Positions 17,396 through 26,504 are shown, counted from the first letter of the stretch. The stretch is 64,000 bases of DNA from Bradyrhizobium sp. WSM1743 (GCF_000473065.1 NZ_AXAZ01000017.1:80813-144812), one strand, 5' to 3'. The notes: a model not told the origin generated them from the letters alone. Translations and numbers: made by a program.

Positions 17396-19000
17396 TTAGT
17401 ACACGTCGGCCTGGAAGCGGCCGGTCTTCTTGAGCTCGGCGACGAAACTGACGGCCTCATCCGTCGAACGCGCGCCGAACTGGGCGACGATGTCGACCAG
17501 CGCGCGCTCGACGTCCTTGGCCATGCGCTTGGCATCGCCGCAGATGTAGAGATGCGCGCCTTCGGCGAGCCAGGTCCACAGCTCGCGGCCGACTTCGCGC
17601 ATGCGGTCCTGCACGTAGAACTTTTTCTCGCCGTCGCGCGACCAGGCCAGCGACAGTCGCGTCAGCAGACCCGAGGTCTTCATCGCGTTGAGCTCCTCCT
17701 GGTAGAAGAAATCGCAATCGCTGCGCTGATGGCCGAAGAACAGCCAGTTCTTTCCGGGCGCGCCGGTCGCCTTGCGGTCGAGCAGGAAGGCGCGGAACGG
17801 CGCGATGCCGGTGCCGGGTCCGACCATGATGATCGGCGTCTTCGGATCCTGCGGCAGGCCGAAACCATGCGCCTTCTGCACATAGACCTTCAGCTTCTCG
17901 CCTTCGGCGATGCGCTCGCCGAGGAAGGTCGAGGCGACCCCGAGGCGCTTGCGCTTGCCGATGACGTAGCGCACGGAGTCGACTGTCAGCGACAATTTTC
18001 CCGGCGTCGCGTTGTGCGAGGACGAGATCGAATAGAGCCGCGGCTGCAGCGGCTCCAGCGCCTCGACGAAAGCCTCCGGATGCGGCCGCGTGCCCGAAAA
18101 CTTCTGCAGCGCCGCCATGACGTCGAGGGTTGCGGCATCGCCATCGGGATCCTCGCCCTGCGCCAGCGCCCGCGCCTTCTCGCGCTGCGCGCCGCCGGTG
18201 ATGAAGGAGATCAGCTCGAACAGCGTGTCGGGCGCCGGCGACAGCGAGACGTCGTCGATCAGCACCTCGCGCAGCGTCTTGCCGTTGACCTTGGTGGTGT
18301 GGGAGGCGCCGAGCAGCGCGATGATCTGGTCGACGAGGCCGACATCGTTGCGCGCGAACACGCCGAAGGAATCACCGACCACGTAGTCGAGCTTGCTCTC
18401 GGAGAGATCGAACTCGATGTGGTAGGTCTCCTTCTCCGACTTGCCCTTATTGAGAAGACGGCGCGACAGGAACATCGCCTCGGTCGGATTGTCGCGCGAG
18501 CGGCCGGGCTCTGCGATGGTCACGGTCACGGCCGGCGCCGGAGCGTCCGGCTTGTCCGCCGCTTTGGCCATCGGGGCCTTGTCGAGCTCCTCGTACAGCG
18601 ACTTCAGCATCCGCGCGGTTTCCTTGCCGCCGGGAACGCAGAGATTGAGCCGCGCTTCGCTGCGGCTCGCAATCGCTTCCGAATAGTCGTGGCAGTTGTA
18701 GCCGCACTGGCCGCAGTCCTGCTGCGCCATCGCCGCCATCATCTTGCGGCGCAGGGGGCGCCCTTCCGCGAGCTTCATCCGCTCGGCGATCGGCATGGTC
18801 TGGTCGTGCCATGGCGCTTCGCCGTCGTCACCATCGCCGGCCTGCATGACGGCGGCGCCCTGCTCCGCCGACAGCGGCGTTGCGACATCAGGCGAGAGCA
18901 GTCCGGCAAAGAAGCCGTTCAGCCAGGAGCGCTGCGCGTCGGAGAACGGTGCGCTGGCGGGAATGAGATCGAGTTTCGGCGGAGGGGTGATCTGGTTCAT
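17396..19000 (-). CDS. Sulfite reductase alpha-like FAD/NADPH flavoprotein with N-terminal Fe-S motif
   Basis: 534 residues. The N-terminus has FSDAQRSWLNGFFAGLLS and then a 4Fe-4S-type cluster motif with Cys96, Cys99, Cys103 and Cys121 (DCGQCGYNC...LCVPGG). The rest is a CysJ/cytochrome-P450-reductase-type module: FAD motif RLYSISSS, NADPH-site GPGTGIAPFRAFL, FFGHQRSDCDFFYQEEL and YICGDAKRMAKDV. The FMN flavodoxin domain of CysJ is absent, so electrons probably go NADPH to FAD to the Fe-S cluster. Its start overlaps the stop of the hemeprotein gene by four bases (ATGA), so it is most likely the electron donor of that reductase. Confidence 0.85.
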   Translation of the reverse strand: MNQITPPPKLDLIPASAPFSDAQRSWLNGFFAGLLSPDVATPLSAEQGAAVMQAGDGDDGEAPWHDQTMPIAERMKLAEGRPLRRKMMAAMAQQDCGQCGYNCHDYSEAIASRSEARLNLCVPGGKETARMLKSLYEELDKAPMAKAADKPDAPAPAVTVTIAEPGRSRDNPTEAMFLSRRLLNKGKSEKETYHIEFDLSESKLDYVVGDSFGVFARNDVGLVDQIIALLGASHTTKVNGKTLREVLIDDVSLSPAPDTLFELISFITGGAQREKARALAQGEDPDGDAATLDVMAALQKFSGTRPHPEAFVEALEPLQPRLYSISSSHNATPGKLSLTVDSVRYVIGKRKRLGVASTFLGERIAEGEKLKVYVQKAHGFGLPQDPKTPIIMVGPGTGIAPFRAFLLDRKATGAPGKNWLFFGHQRSDCDFFYQEELNAMKTSGLLTRLSLAWSRDGEKKFYVQDRMREVGRELWTWLAEGAHLYICGDAKRMAKDVERALVDIVAQFGARSTDEAVSFVAELKKTGRFQADVY

Positions 19001-20778
19001 GCGGACACCTGTGCATCGGCCAGCTTGCGCAGCGTCTCGCCGTCATGGCGGCGCGCAAAGGACAGGAAGGTTTCTTCGGGAGATGAGCGATGGGCGATGT
19101 AGGCCTTGAGCAGTCGTTCGACCGTCTTCGGCGCGTCCTCGGCCTTGAGGTCGTGATAGACCTCCTGCCCGACATCGGCGTCGGGACCGAACCCGCCGCC
19201 GGTGAAGAGGTGATAACCCTCGACCGTGTCTTCCTCGCCGGCCGGCACACGCGCGCCGATCAGGCCGATGTCGCTGATGTAGTGCTGCGCGCAGGAATGG
19301 TGACAGCCCGTGACGTGGATGTTGACCGGCTTGTCCATCGCGACGCGCGGCTCGCACCAGTCGCCGATCTCGGCGGCATGGCGCTTGGTATTCGCCGCGG
19401 CAAAGCGGCACCCGGCATTGCCGGTGCAGGCGATCAGGCCGGCACGGATGTGCGAAGCCTCGACCGCGAGCCCGATCTGCTTGATGGCCGCGATCGCAAG
19501 CTCGACATTCTCGTCGCGCACGCCTGATATCAAGAGGTTCTGCCAGACCGTCAGGCGGATCTCGCCGTCGCCGAGGTCGCGTGAAAGCTTGGCGAGGCCT
19601 CGCATCTGATCAGAGGTGAGCTTGCCGAGCGTCAGCGACACGCCGATCCAGTTGAGGCCGTCCTGCTTCTGCTTGTGCACGCCGATATGAGCCATGCGGT
19701 CGGCGGCGGGCCGCGGGAGAAACGCCTCTTCCGGCACGCGCGTGAACGGCGCCTTCAGCCGCTCCTCGACCAGCTTGAGGAAGCCGTCATGGCCCATCGC
19801 GTCGAGCACGTATTTCAGCCGCGCCTTGTTGCGGTTGGTGCGGTCGCCGTGATCGATGAAGACACGCACGATGGCGTCGGCAACAGCGGTCGCCTGCTCC
19901 GGCTTGACGATGATGCCGGAATATTTTGCAAAGTCCTTGTGGCCGGTGATGCCGCCAAGGCCGAGCCGGAACCAGACGCCGGGCTCGACGCCGAAACCGT
20001 CCTTCACCTCATACGCGGTGAAGGCGATGTCGTTGGTCTCTTCCAGCACCGCGATCCTGCCGGCGCCGTCGAAGGCGACGTTGAACTTGCGCGGCAAACC
20101 GTAGAGCGAGCGGTCGTTGAGGATGTGGTAGTGCCACTCGCGCGCATAGGGCCGCGTGTCGATGATTTCCTGCGGATCGATGCCGGCCGTCGGGGTTCCC
20201 GTCACGTTGCGGATGTTGTCGGCGCCGGAGCCGCGCGAGCACAGGCCGAGATCCTGGATGCCTTCGATCATTCTGATCGCGTGCTTCGGCGGGATCTCGC
20301 GCAGCTGGAGATTGGCGCGTGTCGTGACGTGGCTGTAGGGGCCGCAGAGCTCGTCGGCGAGATCGGCAAGGCCCGACAGCTGCCAGTGCTTCATGATGCC
20401 GTTCGGAATGCGCAGGCGGCACATGTAGGAGTCCTGCGTCGGCGCGACGTAGAAGATGCCGTAATAGCGCCAGCGGAAATTGTCTGCCGGGCTCGGCGGG
20501 GTGTTGTCGAGCGCCTGCTGGCGCAGCCGCGGATAGGCGTCGAAGGGATGCTCGTCGCGCTTGAACTTCTCCTGGTCGGCGAGCTTCTTGCCCGACGCGA
20601 TCACCTTGTCCTGCGCCTTGATGTGCACGGCGTCGGGACCGGTCGGCTCGGCATTCGCCTTGCTGGCGGCGCCACCGAGGCCGCGGCCGACCCGGCTGAT
20701 CTGCAGACCGGTCGTGAAGCCTTCGAGATAGCGTTTCTGCTCGTCGGTAAAGTCGACTGAGAGCGTATCGATTTTCAT
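18997..20778 (-). CDS. nirA: Siroheme nitrite/sulfite reductase (NirA-like)
   Basis: Six-electron reductase of nitrite to ammonia or sulfite to sulfide, 593 residues from ATG 20778. The siroheme-[4Fe-4S] ligands are Cys451 and Cys457 in CTGNAGC and Cys492 and Cys496 in TGCHHSC. The duplicated ferredoxin-like halves are visible (CRLRIPNGIMKHWQLSGLADL and LTVWQNLLISGV). Upstream lie nasT and nasS, nitrate-responsive regulators, on the same strand. I recall the same order for assimilatory nirA in Bradyrhizobium, so nitrite is the favoured substrate, but sulfite cannot be ruled out from motifs alone. The start is preceded by a long structured leader and lacks a close Shine-Dalgarno. Confidence 0.82.
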   Translation of the reverse strand: MKIDTLSVDFTDEQKRYLEGFTTGLQISRVGRGLGGAASKANAEPTGPDAVHIKAQDKVIASGKKLADQEKFKRDEHPFDAYPRLRQQALDNTPPSPADNFRWRYYGIFYVAPTQDSYMCRLRIPNGIMKHWQLSGLADLADELCGPYSHVTTRANLQLREIPPKHAIRMIEGIQDLGLCSRGSGADNIRNVTGTPTAGIDPQEIIDTRPYAREWHYHILNDRSLYGLPRKFNVAFDGAGRIAVLEETNDIAFTAYEVKDGFGVEPGVWFRLGLGGITGHKDFAKYSGIIVKPEQATAVADAIVRVFIDHGDRTNRNKARLKYVLDAMGHDGFLKLVEERLKAPFTRVPEEAFLPRPAADRMAHIGVHKQKQDGLNWIGVSLTLGKLTSDQMRGLAKLSRDLGDGEIRLTVWQNLLISGVRDENVELAIAAIKQIGLAVEASHIRAGLIACTGNAGCRFAAANTKRHAAEIGDWCEPRVAMDKPVNIHVTGCHHSCAQHYISDIGLIGARVPAGEEDTVEGYHLFTGGGFGPDADVGQEVYHDLKAEDAPKTVERLLKAYIAHRSSPEETFLSFARRHDGETLRKLADAQVSA

Positions 20779-20782
20779 GGTC

Positions 20783-20875
20783 GGTAACGAAGCTCCTGCG
20801 GCCACCAAAGTGGCTTCGACGGATTGGCGCGACCCGCGAGGAACTCGGGCTGGCTCAGGAGCCGGCTTCGTTACC
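20783..20875 (-). promoter_or_regulatory. Structured nirA leader with long-range inverted repeat, possible NasT target
   Basis: On the plus strand GGTAACGAAGCTCCTG (20783-20798) is the inverted complement of 20856-20875, which carries a 4-base insertion, giving a 16-bp interrupted stem that encloses 57 bases. Inside are smaller hairpins (GCCAC-TTTG-GTGGC near the start-codon side, and CGAG-TTC-CTCG). The stem ends four bases before the nirA ATG, so it could hide the translation start. NasT is an ANTAR-type RNA-binding antiterminator, so this leader is a good candidate target. No classic hexaloop pair or T tract was proven. Confidence 0.5.
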
Positions 20876-20949
20876 CACGGTCCGATCAGCTTCGTTGCTG
20901 CGGGACTTGGCTCAGCAGGCACCTATGACAAGCTGGCCGCAGTGCAATA

Positions 20950-20965
20950 TTCAAGTTGCGTGCCA
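20950..20965 (-). promoter_or_regulatory. Sigma-54 (RpoN)-type promoter candidate for nirA
   Basis: Read leftward the site is TGGCACGCAACTTGAA. The RpoN consensus is TGGCACG-N4-TTGCA, and only the C of the -12 box differs. It lies about 170 bases before the nirA ATG, which would give a leader of roughly 160 bases that includes the inverted repeat. RpoN/NtrC control of assimilatory nitrogen genes is common in rhizobia. Confidence 0.5.
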
Positions 20966-21111
20966 GCTTGGTCGAAATAAAAATGGTTGCAGTTTCAGAC
21001 GATTAGGAGAAGCCCCGGAAAATGCCGGTCTCGGAACTCTCCCGAAATTCGAGCAGCTAGCACAAAGATTAGCCAACGAACTTGCGTGCTCAAAAACAAA
21101 GCAGGTTCGAA

Positions 21112-22275
21112 TCAGGCCTTCCAGCGCCCAACCGCGAAGGCCTCGAGATGTCCCCGGATGTTGCCAGGGTCGAAGACGGGGCCGGCAAAGGCGCCGAACG
21201 CTGCGGGCGCTTCGGCGGGCGCCCCGTTGCCGAGCGCCGCGTCGTAAAGATCGGGCCTGAACACCGCCATCGCCGTCTTGACGCCATCAGGGGTCAGCGC
21301 CGTCTGCCCCCACCGCACCATCTGCGCATAGAGCCAGGCGGCCTGCACCGGATCGGGGCGGCCTGCCTCCTCGCGGCCCACCAGGAGATAGCGGCCGCTT
21401 TCCCGGAATGTGCCATCGGGAGAAATCTTCAGACGCCCTGTCAGGGTGCGTTGGATGACTTCGGCATCGACGCCGATCCGCTCGGGCTGCGCCAGGATCC
21501 GCGCCGTTTCGGTCCGATTTTCCGGACGCTCGATGAACTCGGCGGCTTTCACCGCCGCCCGCACCAGGCTCGCGACCACGTCCGGATGGGCCTCGGCCCA
21601 GGTCTGGCGGACCGCCAGCACCTTCTCCGCCGCACGGACCAGGATGTCGGAGACGAAATGCAGGATGTGACCGATGCCGAGGTCGACCGCGAGCGAGTTC
21701 CAGGGCGCGCCGACGCAGAACGCATCGACATGGCCGTTCTTGAGGCTGTCGACCATATAGGGCGGCGGCAGCACCACGAGGCGCACGTCCTCGTCGGGAT
21801 CAACGCCCGCCGCCGCCATCCAGAACCGCAATTGATAGTTGTGGGTGGAGAACGGGAAGGTCATGCCGAAGGTCAGCGGCTCGGCGCCGGCCTTGCGCCT
21901 GACGGCAACGACCTTCGCCAGCGCCTTCGCGGTGGCCATCGGATCAAAACGATCGCCGTCGATCTCCTCCATCAGCGCGGCATGCAGCGCCGGCGACACT
22001 GTGATCGCATTGCCGTTGATGCCGAGGTTGAAGGGCGCGGCGATCGGCACCTTGACGTGACCGAGGCCGAGCGAGGACGCGATCGCGACGGGCGCCAGCA
22101 GATGCGCGGCGTCGAACAGGCCGATATTGAGCTTGTCGCGCACGTTGGACCAGGAGACCTCGCGCACCAGCTCGACCTCGAGCCCTTCGGCGGCGGCAAA
22201 TCCCTTGTCGACCGCAACGATCAGGGCGGCGGCATCGACCAGCGGAATGAACCCGATGCGGAGGGTGGCGGTCAT
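21112..22275 (-). CDS. nasS: Nitrate-sensing regulator NasS (NrtA/SsuA-like, cytoplasmic)
   Basis: 387 residues of the CmpA/NrtA ligand-binding family: LRIGFIPLVDAAALIVAVDKG at the start, LGINGNAITVSPALHAA, FPFSTHNYQLRFWMAA and VGAPWNSLAVDLGIGHI. There is no signal peptide, which is the mark of NasS, a cytoplasmic sensor that binds NasT when nitrate is absent and lets it go when nitrate binds. The start ATG 22275 overlaps the nasT stop by four bases (ATGA). A longer frame reading to 22869 runs through nasT in another phase and was rejected. Confidence 0.85.
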   Translation of the reverse strand: MTATLRIGFIPLVDAAALIVAVDKGFAAAEGLEVELVREVSWSNVRDKLNIGLFDAAHLLAPVAIASSLGLGHVKVPIAAPFNLGINGNAITVSPALHAALMEEIDGDRFDPMATAKALAKVVAVRRKAGAEPLTFGMTFPFSTHNYQLRFWMAAAGVDPDEDVRLVVLPPPYMVDSLKNGHVDAFCVGAPWNSLAVDLGIGHILHFVSDILVRAAEKVLAVRQTWAEAHPDVVASLVRAAVKAAEFIERPENRTETARILAQPERIGVDAEVIQRTLTGRLKISPDGTFRESGRYLLVGREEAGRPDPVQAAWLYAQMVRWGQTALTPDGVKTAMAVFRPDLYDAALGNGAPAEAPAAFGAFAGPVFDPGNIRGHLEAFAVGRWKA

Positions 22276-22862
22276 TTCAGCATCTCCGACGCGGTGATGA
22301 TCGACTGCGCGATCTCGCCGATTTTCTTCTTCTCGCGCATCGCGGTGGAGCGCAGCAGCACATAGGCCTCGTCTTCGGTCAGGCCCTTCACCTTCATCAG
22401 GATGCCCTTGGCGCGTTCGATGATCTTGCGGTCCTCGAGTTGCGACTTGGTCCGCTCCAGCTCCTCCTGGAGCTTGGCGAAGGCGTTGAAGCGGGACACG
22501 CAGAGGTCGAGGATCGGCTTGATGCGCTCCTTCTTCAGCCCGTCGACGATATAGGCGGATACGCCCGCCTCCACTGAAGCCTGGATCGAGGCTGAATCGC
22601 TCTGATCGACGAACATCGCGATCGGCCGCTTCACGGCGCGGCTGACCTGGAACATCGCCTCCAGCACGTCGCGGCTGGGGTTTTCGAGATCGATCAGGAT
22701 GATGTCGGGGTCCACCGCATAAATACGGGCGAGCAGGCTCTGCATCTCGCGGATATGGACGACCTGGGTGAACCCGGCCTCCCGCAACCCCTCCTCCAGG
22801 ATCGCGGCCCGGATCGGGCTTTCGTCGACGATCACGATTTTGGGCGACTGTTCGGCGCTCAT
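22272..22862 (-). CDS. nasT: Nitrate-responsive antiterminator NasT (REC-ANTAR)
   Basis: 196 residues. A receiver domain fills the first 120 residues, with Asp13 in IVIVDES and a likely central Asp58 in IILIDLEN. A coiled segment (EELERTKSQLEDRKIIERAKG) leads into an ANTAR RNA-binding domain at about 130-190 (GILMKVKGLTEDEAYVLLRSTAMREKKKIGEIA). NasT binds leader RNA and blocks terminators of nitrate and nitrite assimilation genes. It is co-transcribed with nasS and lies upstream of nirA on the same strand. The ribosome site is weak (GGTGAGTGAG). Confidence 0.88.
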   Translation of the reverse strand: MSAEQSPKIVIVDESPIRAAILEEGLREAGFTQVVHIREMQSLLARIYAVDPDIILIDLENPSRDVLEAMFQVSRAVKRPIAMFVDQSDSASIQASVEAGVSAYIVDGLKKERIKPILDLCVSRFNAFAKLQEELERTKSQLEDRKIIERAKGILMKVKGLTEDEAYVLLRSTAMREKKKIGEIAQSIITASEMLK

Positions 22863-23140
22863 AGCTCACTCACCACCAGTGATTCATCCATAGCACGCCG
22901 GAACGCCCTGCAAAGGGTTGTAATTATGGGCAATTGGGACTAGCTCAGGCTCGTCAATCAGGCAGATCAGATATGGATCCGACGGCTGCGCCCAAGGTCA
23001 GCTTCGTCTCGCTCGGGTGCCCTGAGAAAACGGATGTAAACTTTCCGTGCCGCCCGCTCGCAAGAAAACGCTCGCGCAGGCGGTCGTGTCCTCGTTAAGG
23101 TAAGACTTCAGCTTTCGGCTGCGAAGCGGAACTCATGCTC

Positions 23141-23704
23141 TCAGGGAATCTTCGCGCCAACGATCATCTTTTCGAGAAGTGGCACGGCGGCCCGCACCGC
23201 CGTCTCATTGCGGCCGGAGACCGCTAGCCGCACGACGTAGGAGTTGCCGTCCTTGTCGAGATCGGCGTAATGCGCGATCACTTCGATCGGCTGGTCCTTC
23301 AGGGACGGATTGTCGTAGCGGTTGATGATGACCTTGGGGTTGACCGAGGGAAGCGTGGCGATCTTTGCATCCTTGCCGGATGTCGTCGCCCAATCCCGAT
23401 CACTGGCAGCGACCCATTGAACCAATTCGGTCCGGTCCTTGTTGTAGCGCCCTTCGGCATAGATGATGGCTTCTGCGTTACCGAATTTCTTCCCGTTAGG
23501 CACGAACATCGATGCGCCGTACTTGAGGCTCGCGGCCTCGTCCCTCATCCACCCATCAGGCGCTTTCACGCGTGGCCTGAATTCCGGACACAATCGTTCT
23601 TGCCGATCACAGACATGGATGATCTTGTCGACTTCAGCTCGCGCCGGAAACATAGCGCCATAGGAAACGGTAACGAAAGCCAAGCCGAAGATGAAACGGC
23701 GCAT
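23141..23704 (-). CDS. Exported hypothetical protein (187 aa)
   Basis: No specific function recognised. The start ATG 23704 has CGGAG ten bases upstream and begins a signal peptide (RRFIFGLAFVTVSYGAMFPARAE). The mature protein has two early cysteines (HVCDRQERLCPEF) that may form a disulfide. It then has PDGWMRDEAASLKYGASMFVPNG and a C-terminal helix, PLLEKMIVGAKIP. The layout suggests a periplasmic or lipid-face protein with a small alpha/beta fold. The frame continues to 23770 but without protein character. Local base composition is lower in GC than its neighbours, which hints at a different origin. Confidence 0.65.
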   Translation of the reverse strand: MRRFIFGLAFVTVSYGAMFPARAEVDKIIHVCDRQERLCPEFRPRVKAPDGWMRDEAASLKYGASMFVPNGKKFGNAEAIIYAEGRYNKDRTELVQWVAASDRDWATTSGKDAKIATLPSVNPKVIINRYDNPSLKDQPIEVIAHYADLDKDGNSYVVRLAVSGRNETAVRAAVPLLEKMIVGAKIP

Positions 23705-23967
23705 CGCAGTTAAGCTCCGTGGAATCAAGCAAGAAACAGAACAACAATCAAAACGGCCACGTTCGAGCAATTCACCTCGGATCCTCCACTCGCTCGATCC
23801 GAATGAGCTTCCAGATTGGGAACCCTCAGTCAGTCCATACCTTCCCTAGTGACTCGCCGATCACGCCAAATACGCGCGAGGACTGCTTTAGCATCGCGCC
23901 GCATACGGTTAGTTATTGAGTTTCGCCATCGGTTCAATTACTTGGATCGTAAATCCAGACAATTCAG

Positions 23968-25308
23968 ATGCAGGTTCCAGGCGATTACATGGAAAGAGCG
24001 CCGCGCATTTCATTCACATCACTCGGTTGCCCCAAGGCCTTGGTGGATTCCGAGCGCATCATCACGCGCCTGCGCGCGGAGGGCTACGAGCTCGCCCGCA
24101 AGCATGACGGGGCCGACATCGTCATCGTCAACACCTGCGGCTTCCTCGACAGCGCCAAGCAGGAATCGCTCTCGGCGATCGGCGAGGCCATGGCCGAGAA
24201 CGGCAAGGTGATCGTGACCGGCTGTATGGGCGCCGAGCCCGAGCAGATCGAGCAGGCCTATCCGGGCGTGCTCTCCATCACCGGCCCGCAGCAGTACGAG
24301 AGTGTGCTGGACGCCGTGCACCGCGCGCTGCCGCCGGCGCACAATCCGCATCTCGACCTGGTGCCGCCGCAGGGCATCAAGCTGACGCCGCGCCACTACG
24401 CCTATTTGAAGATCTCTGAGGGCTGCAACAACCGCTGCACCTTCTGCATCATTCCGAAGCTGCGCGGCGACCTCGTCTCGCGCCCGGCCGATGACGTGCT
24501 GCGCGAGGCCGAGCGCTTGGTCGGCGCCGGCGTCAAGGAGCTCCTGGTGATCTCGCAGGACACCTCGGCCTACGGTGTCGATCTGAAATATGCCGAGAGC
24601 CCATGGAAGGACCGCCAGGTCCGCGCCAAGTTCCTCGACCTCGCGCGCGAGCTCGGCGAACTCGGGGCCTGGGTCCGGCTGCAATATGTCTACCCCTACC
24701 CGCATGTCGACGAGGTCATCGCACTGATGAGCGAGGGCAAGGTGCTGCCCTATCTCGACATCCCGTTCCAGCATGCGAGCCCCGAAGTGCTGAAGGCGAT
24801 GAAGCGTCCGGCGGCGCAGGACAAGACGCTGGCGCGGATCAAGCGCTGGCGCGAGGAGTGTCCCGATCTCGCTTTGCGCTCGACCTTCATCGTCGGCTTC
24901 CCCGGCGAGACCGATGCCGATTTCGCCTATCTGCTCGACTGGCTCGACGAGGCCGAGATCGACCGCGTCGGCTGCTTCAAATACGAGCCGGTCGCCGGCG
25001 CCACCTCGAACGCGATCGAGAACCCCGTACCCGAAGAGGTCAAGCAGGAGCGCTACAACGCGCTGATGGCCCGCCAGCAGAAGATTTCGGCGCGGCGGCT
25101 GAAGCGCAAGGTCGGCACGCGCCAGCAGATCATCATCGACGAGGTCGGCCCGACGGTCGCGAAAGGCCGCTCCAAGGCGGATGCGCCGGAGATCGACGGT
25201 GCGGTCTATCTCTCCAGCCGCCGCCCCTTGCGTGTCGGCGAGATCGTCACGGCCAAGATCGAGCGCGCCGACGCATACGACCTGCACGGCAGCGTCACGG
25301 GGTTCTGA
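23968..25308 (+). CDS. rimO: Ribosomal protein S12 methylthiotransferase RimO
   Basis: Radical-SAM enzyme that adds a methylthio group to Asp of ribosomal protein S12. The N-terminal MTTase domain carries the second cluster's cysteines ([30 protein letters not shown]). The radical-SAM motif is CNNRCTFC (Cys-x3-Cys-x2-Cys), followed by QDTSAYG and a C-terminal TRAM domain that binds substrate (about the last 65 residues). Start ATG 23968 gives 446 residues; ATG 23989 is an alternative seven codons later and has an AGG upstream. It is monocistronic, and a family-B palindrome follows. Confidence 0.93.
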   Translation: MQVPGDYMERAPRISFTSLGCPKALVDSERIITRLRAEGYELARKHDGADIVIVNTCGFLDSAKQESLSAIGEAMAENGKVIVTGCMGAEPEQIEQAYPGVLSITGPQQYESVLDAVHRALPPAHNPHLDLVPPQGIKLTPRHYAYLKISEGCNNRCTFCIIPKLRGDLVSRPADDVLREAERLVGAGVKELLVISQDTSAYGVDLKYAESPWKDRQVRAKFLDLARELGELGAWVRLQYVYPYPHVDEVIALMSEGKVLPYLDIPFQHASPEVLKAMKRPAAQDKTLARIKRWREECPDLALRSTFIVGFPGETDADFAYLLDWLDEAEIDRVGCFKYEPVAGATSNAIENPVPEEVKQERYNALMARQQKISARRLKRKVGTRQQIIIDEVGPTVAKGRSKADAPEIDGAVYLSSRRPLRVGEIVTAKIERADAYDLHGSVTGF

Positions 25309-25338
25309 CGGAATTCGTGCCCACCAATGCTTCCACAG

Positions 25339-25424
25339 CGTCATGGCCGGGCTTGTCCCGGTCATCCACGCGTTGACGCCCGGCACGAAGAACGTAGATG
25401 CCCGGGACAAGCCCGGGCATGACG
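25339..25424. repeat. Intergenic palindromic repeat, family B
   Basis: GTCATGGCCGGGCTTGTCCCGG at the left end is nearly complemented by CCGGGACAAGCCCGGGCATGAC at the right end, with a 40-base centre. It starts 30 bases after the rimO stop. A half copy (GACGTGGATGCC...GGGGCATGACGG) is at 43357-43404 before recG. Confidence 0.8.
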
Positions 25425-25484
25425 GCCTCTTGAGAATATGCGCAAGCAAGCGCAGCCGTTAGCGTCGCTGGAGCTACAGCTCCA

Positions 25485-26504
25485 TCACGCCAGCCATTGC
25501 GGCACCCAGCGCTCCGGCCTTGGCGCGCGGGCGAGATCGGCCTTCGCTTCGGTTAGCAGCGCTGGCTCGCCCCCGATGGTCGGGCGCACGTCGTATTCGA
25601 AGCTCGGCATGATGCGGCCGTCAGCATAGAGGCCGAATTTCATCGCATACCACAGCCCGAGGTCCGGCTGCGCGCGGCGCATCTCCTCGCGCAGATCGCG
25701 CAGCAGGGATTCGATCGAGGCCGCCTCTTCGAAAGGCTGCGGCCCGCGCCTCAGCACGCGCGCCTGATATTGTGCGCCGACGATGGCGATCTCGAAGCGC
25801 GTCTGGTCCCACGGCTTCTTGCCCTCGGGCAGATGCGCGGCGAGTCGCCAACCGAGCTCGGCCATCAGGCGGTGATTGGCCCAATATTCCTCGCGCTCCC
25901 GCACCCATTCTTCCATGAAGCCCCGAAAGTCTGGCAAATCCGAAGCGTCACTTTCGCAAGGCTCGCCAATCGGCCGCCGTGCGAGCCACTGTGCAAGCTC
26001 GACGGTCTGACACCCGACCTCCTCGTCCGGCAGGAGATCACTCCAGGCCTTGTCGAACTGCTGCGACGTCAGTCTTGCAAGCAATCCGTCGAGGCTTGGC
26101 GCCAGCAATTCGTAATCGCCTTCCGATCCCAGCCCAACAATCGGAGGATTGTCGCGGTCGAGACCGGCGCCATACCAGCCGCCGACGGCAGAGCCATCCG
26201 GCAGCCGCATGAACAGCGAGAACCTGTCGCGCAACGGACTGCCGTCGACGATCGGCGCGGAATCGGAGAACTGGCCTTGCAAGGAGAAGCGGCCGACGCT
26301 GCCCCAGGGGCGCCCCTCGAGCCAGGCGGCAAAATCGACCAGCAGCGGCGGCGCGTCGATACCCGGCGGAAACGCGCCGCGAATGCTGTCGAGGTCGATC
26401 GGGTACGTCGTATCGGACAAGGCTGAAACTGTCTCTTTGGTCCCGCCACTCTTGGTCTGAGCCGAGTTGCGTCCGGTTCGAACCAAATCGCGTGCTTTGA
26501 TCAC
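25485..26504 (-). CDS. Hypothetical protein, possible SUKH plus YezG-like immunity fusion
   Basis: 339 residues if translation begins at GTG 26504; a TTG at 26420 is an alternative, and neither has a strong ribosome site. The middle (LPDGSAVGGWYGAG, PPIVGLGSEGDYELLAPSLDGLLARL) resembles the end of a SUKH/SMI1-KNR4 domain. The C-terminal third (FEIAIVGAQYQ..., then LWYAMKFGLYADGRIMPSFEYD and RPERWVPQWL) resembles DUF600/YezG antitoxins. Both domain types are immunity proteins for secreted toxins, so this could be a two-domain immunity protein. No toxin gene is visible nearby, so the idea is inference from pattern resemblance. Confidence 0.5.
   Translation of the reverse strand: MIKARDLVRTGRNSAQTKSGGTKETVSALSDTTYPIDLDSIRGAFPPGIDAPPLLVDFAAWLEGRPWGSVGRFSLQGQFSDSAPIVDGSPLRDRFSLFMRLPDGSAVGGWYGAGLDRDNPPIVGLGSEGDYELLAPSLDGLLARLTSQQFDKAWSDLLPDEEVGCQTVELAQWLARRPIGEPCESDASDLPDFRGFMEEWVREREEYWANHRLMAELGWRLAAHLPEGKKPWDQTRFEIAIVGAQYQARVLRRGPQPFEEAASIESLLRDLREEMRRAQPDLGLWYAMKFGLYADGRIMPSFEYDVRPTIGGEPALLTEAKADLARAPRPERWVPQWLA

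Noticed and set aside
21112..22869. A 585-codon frame covering both nasS and nasT
   Set aside because: Its first third reads nasT DNA in another phase and is Arg/Gly-rich. The real nasS starts at 22275 with an ATGA overlap.
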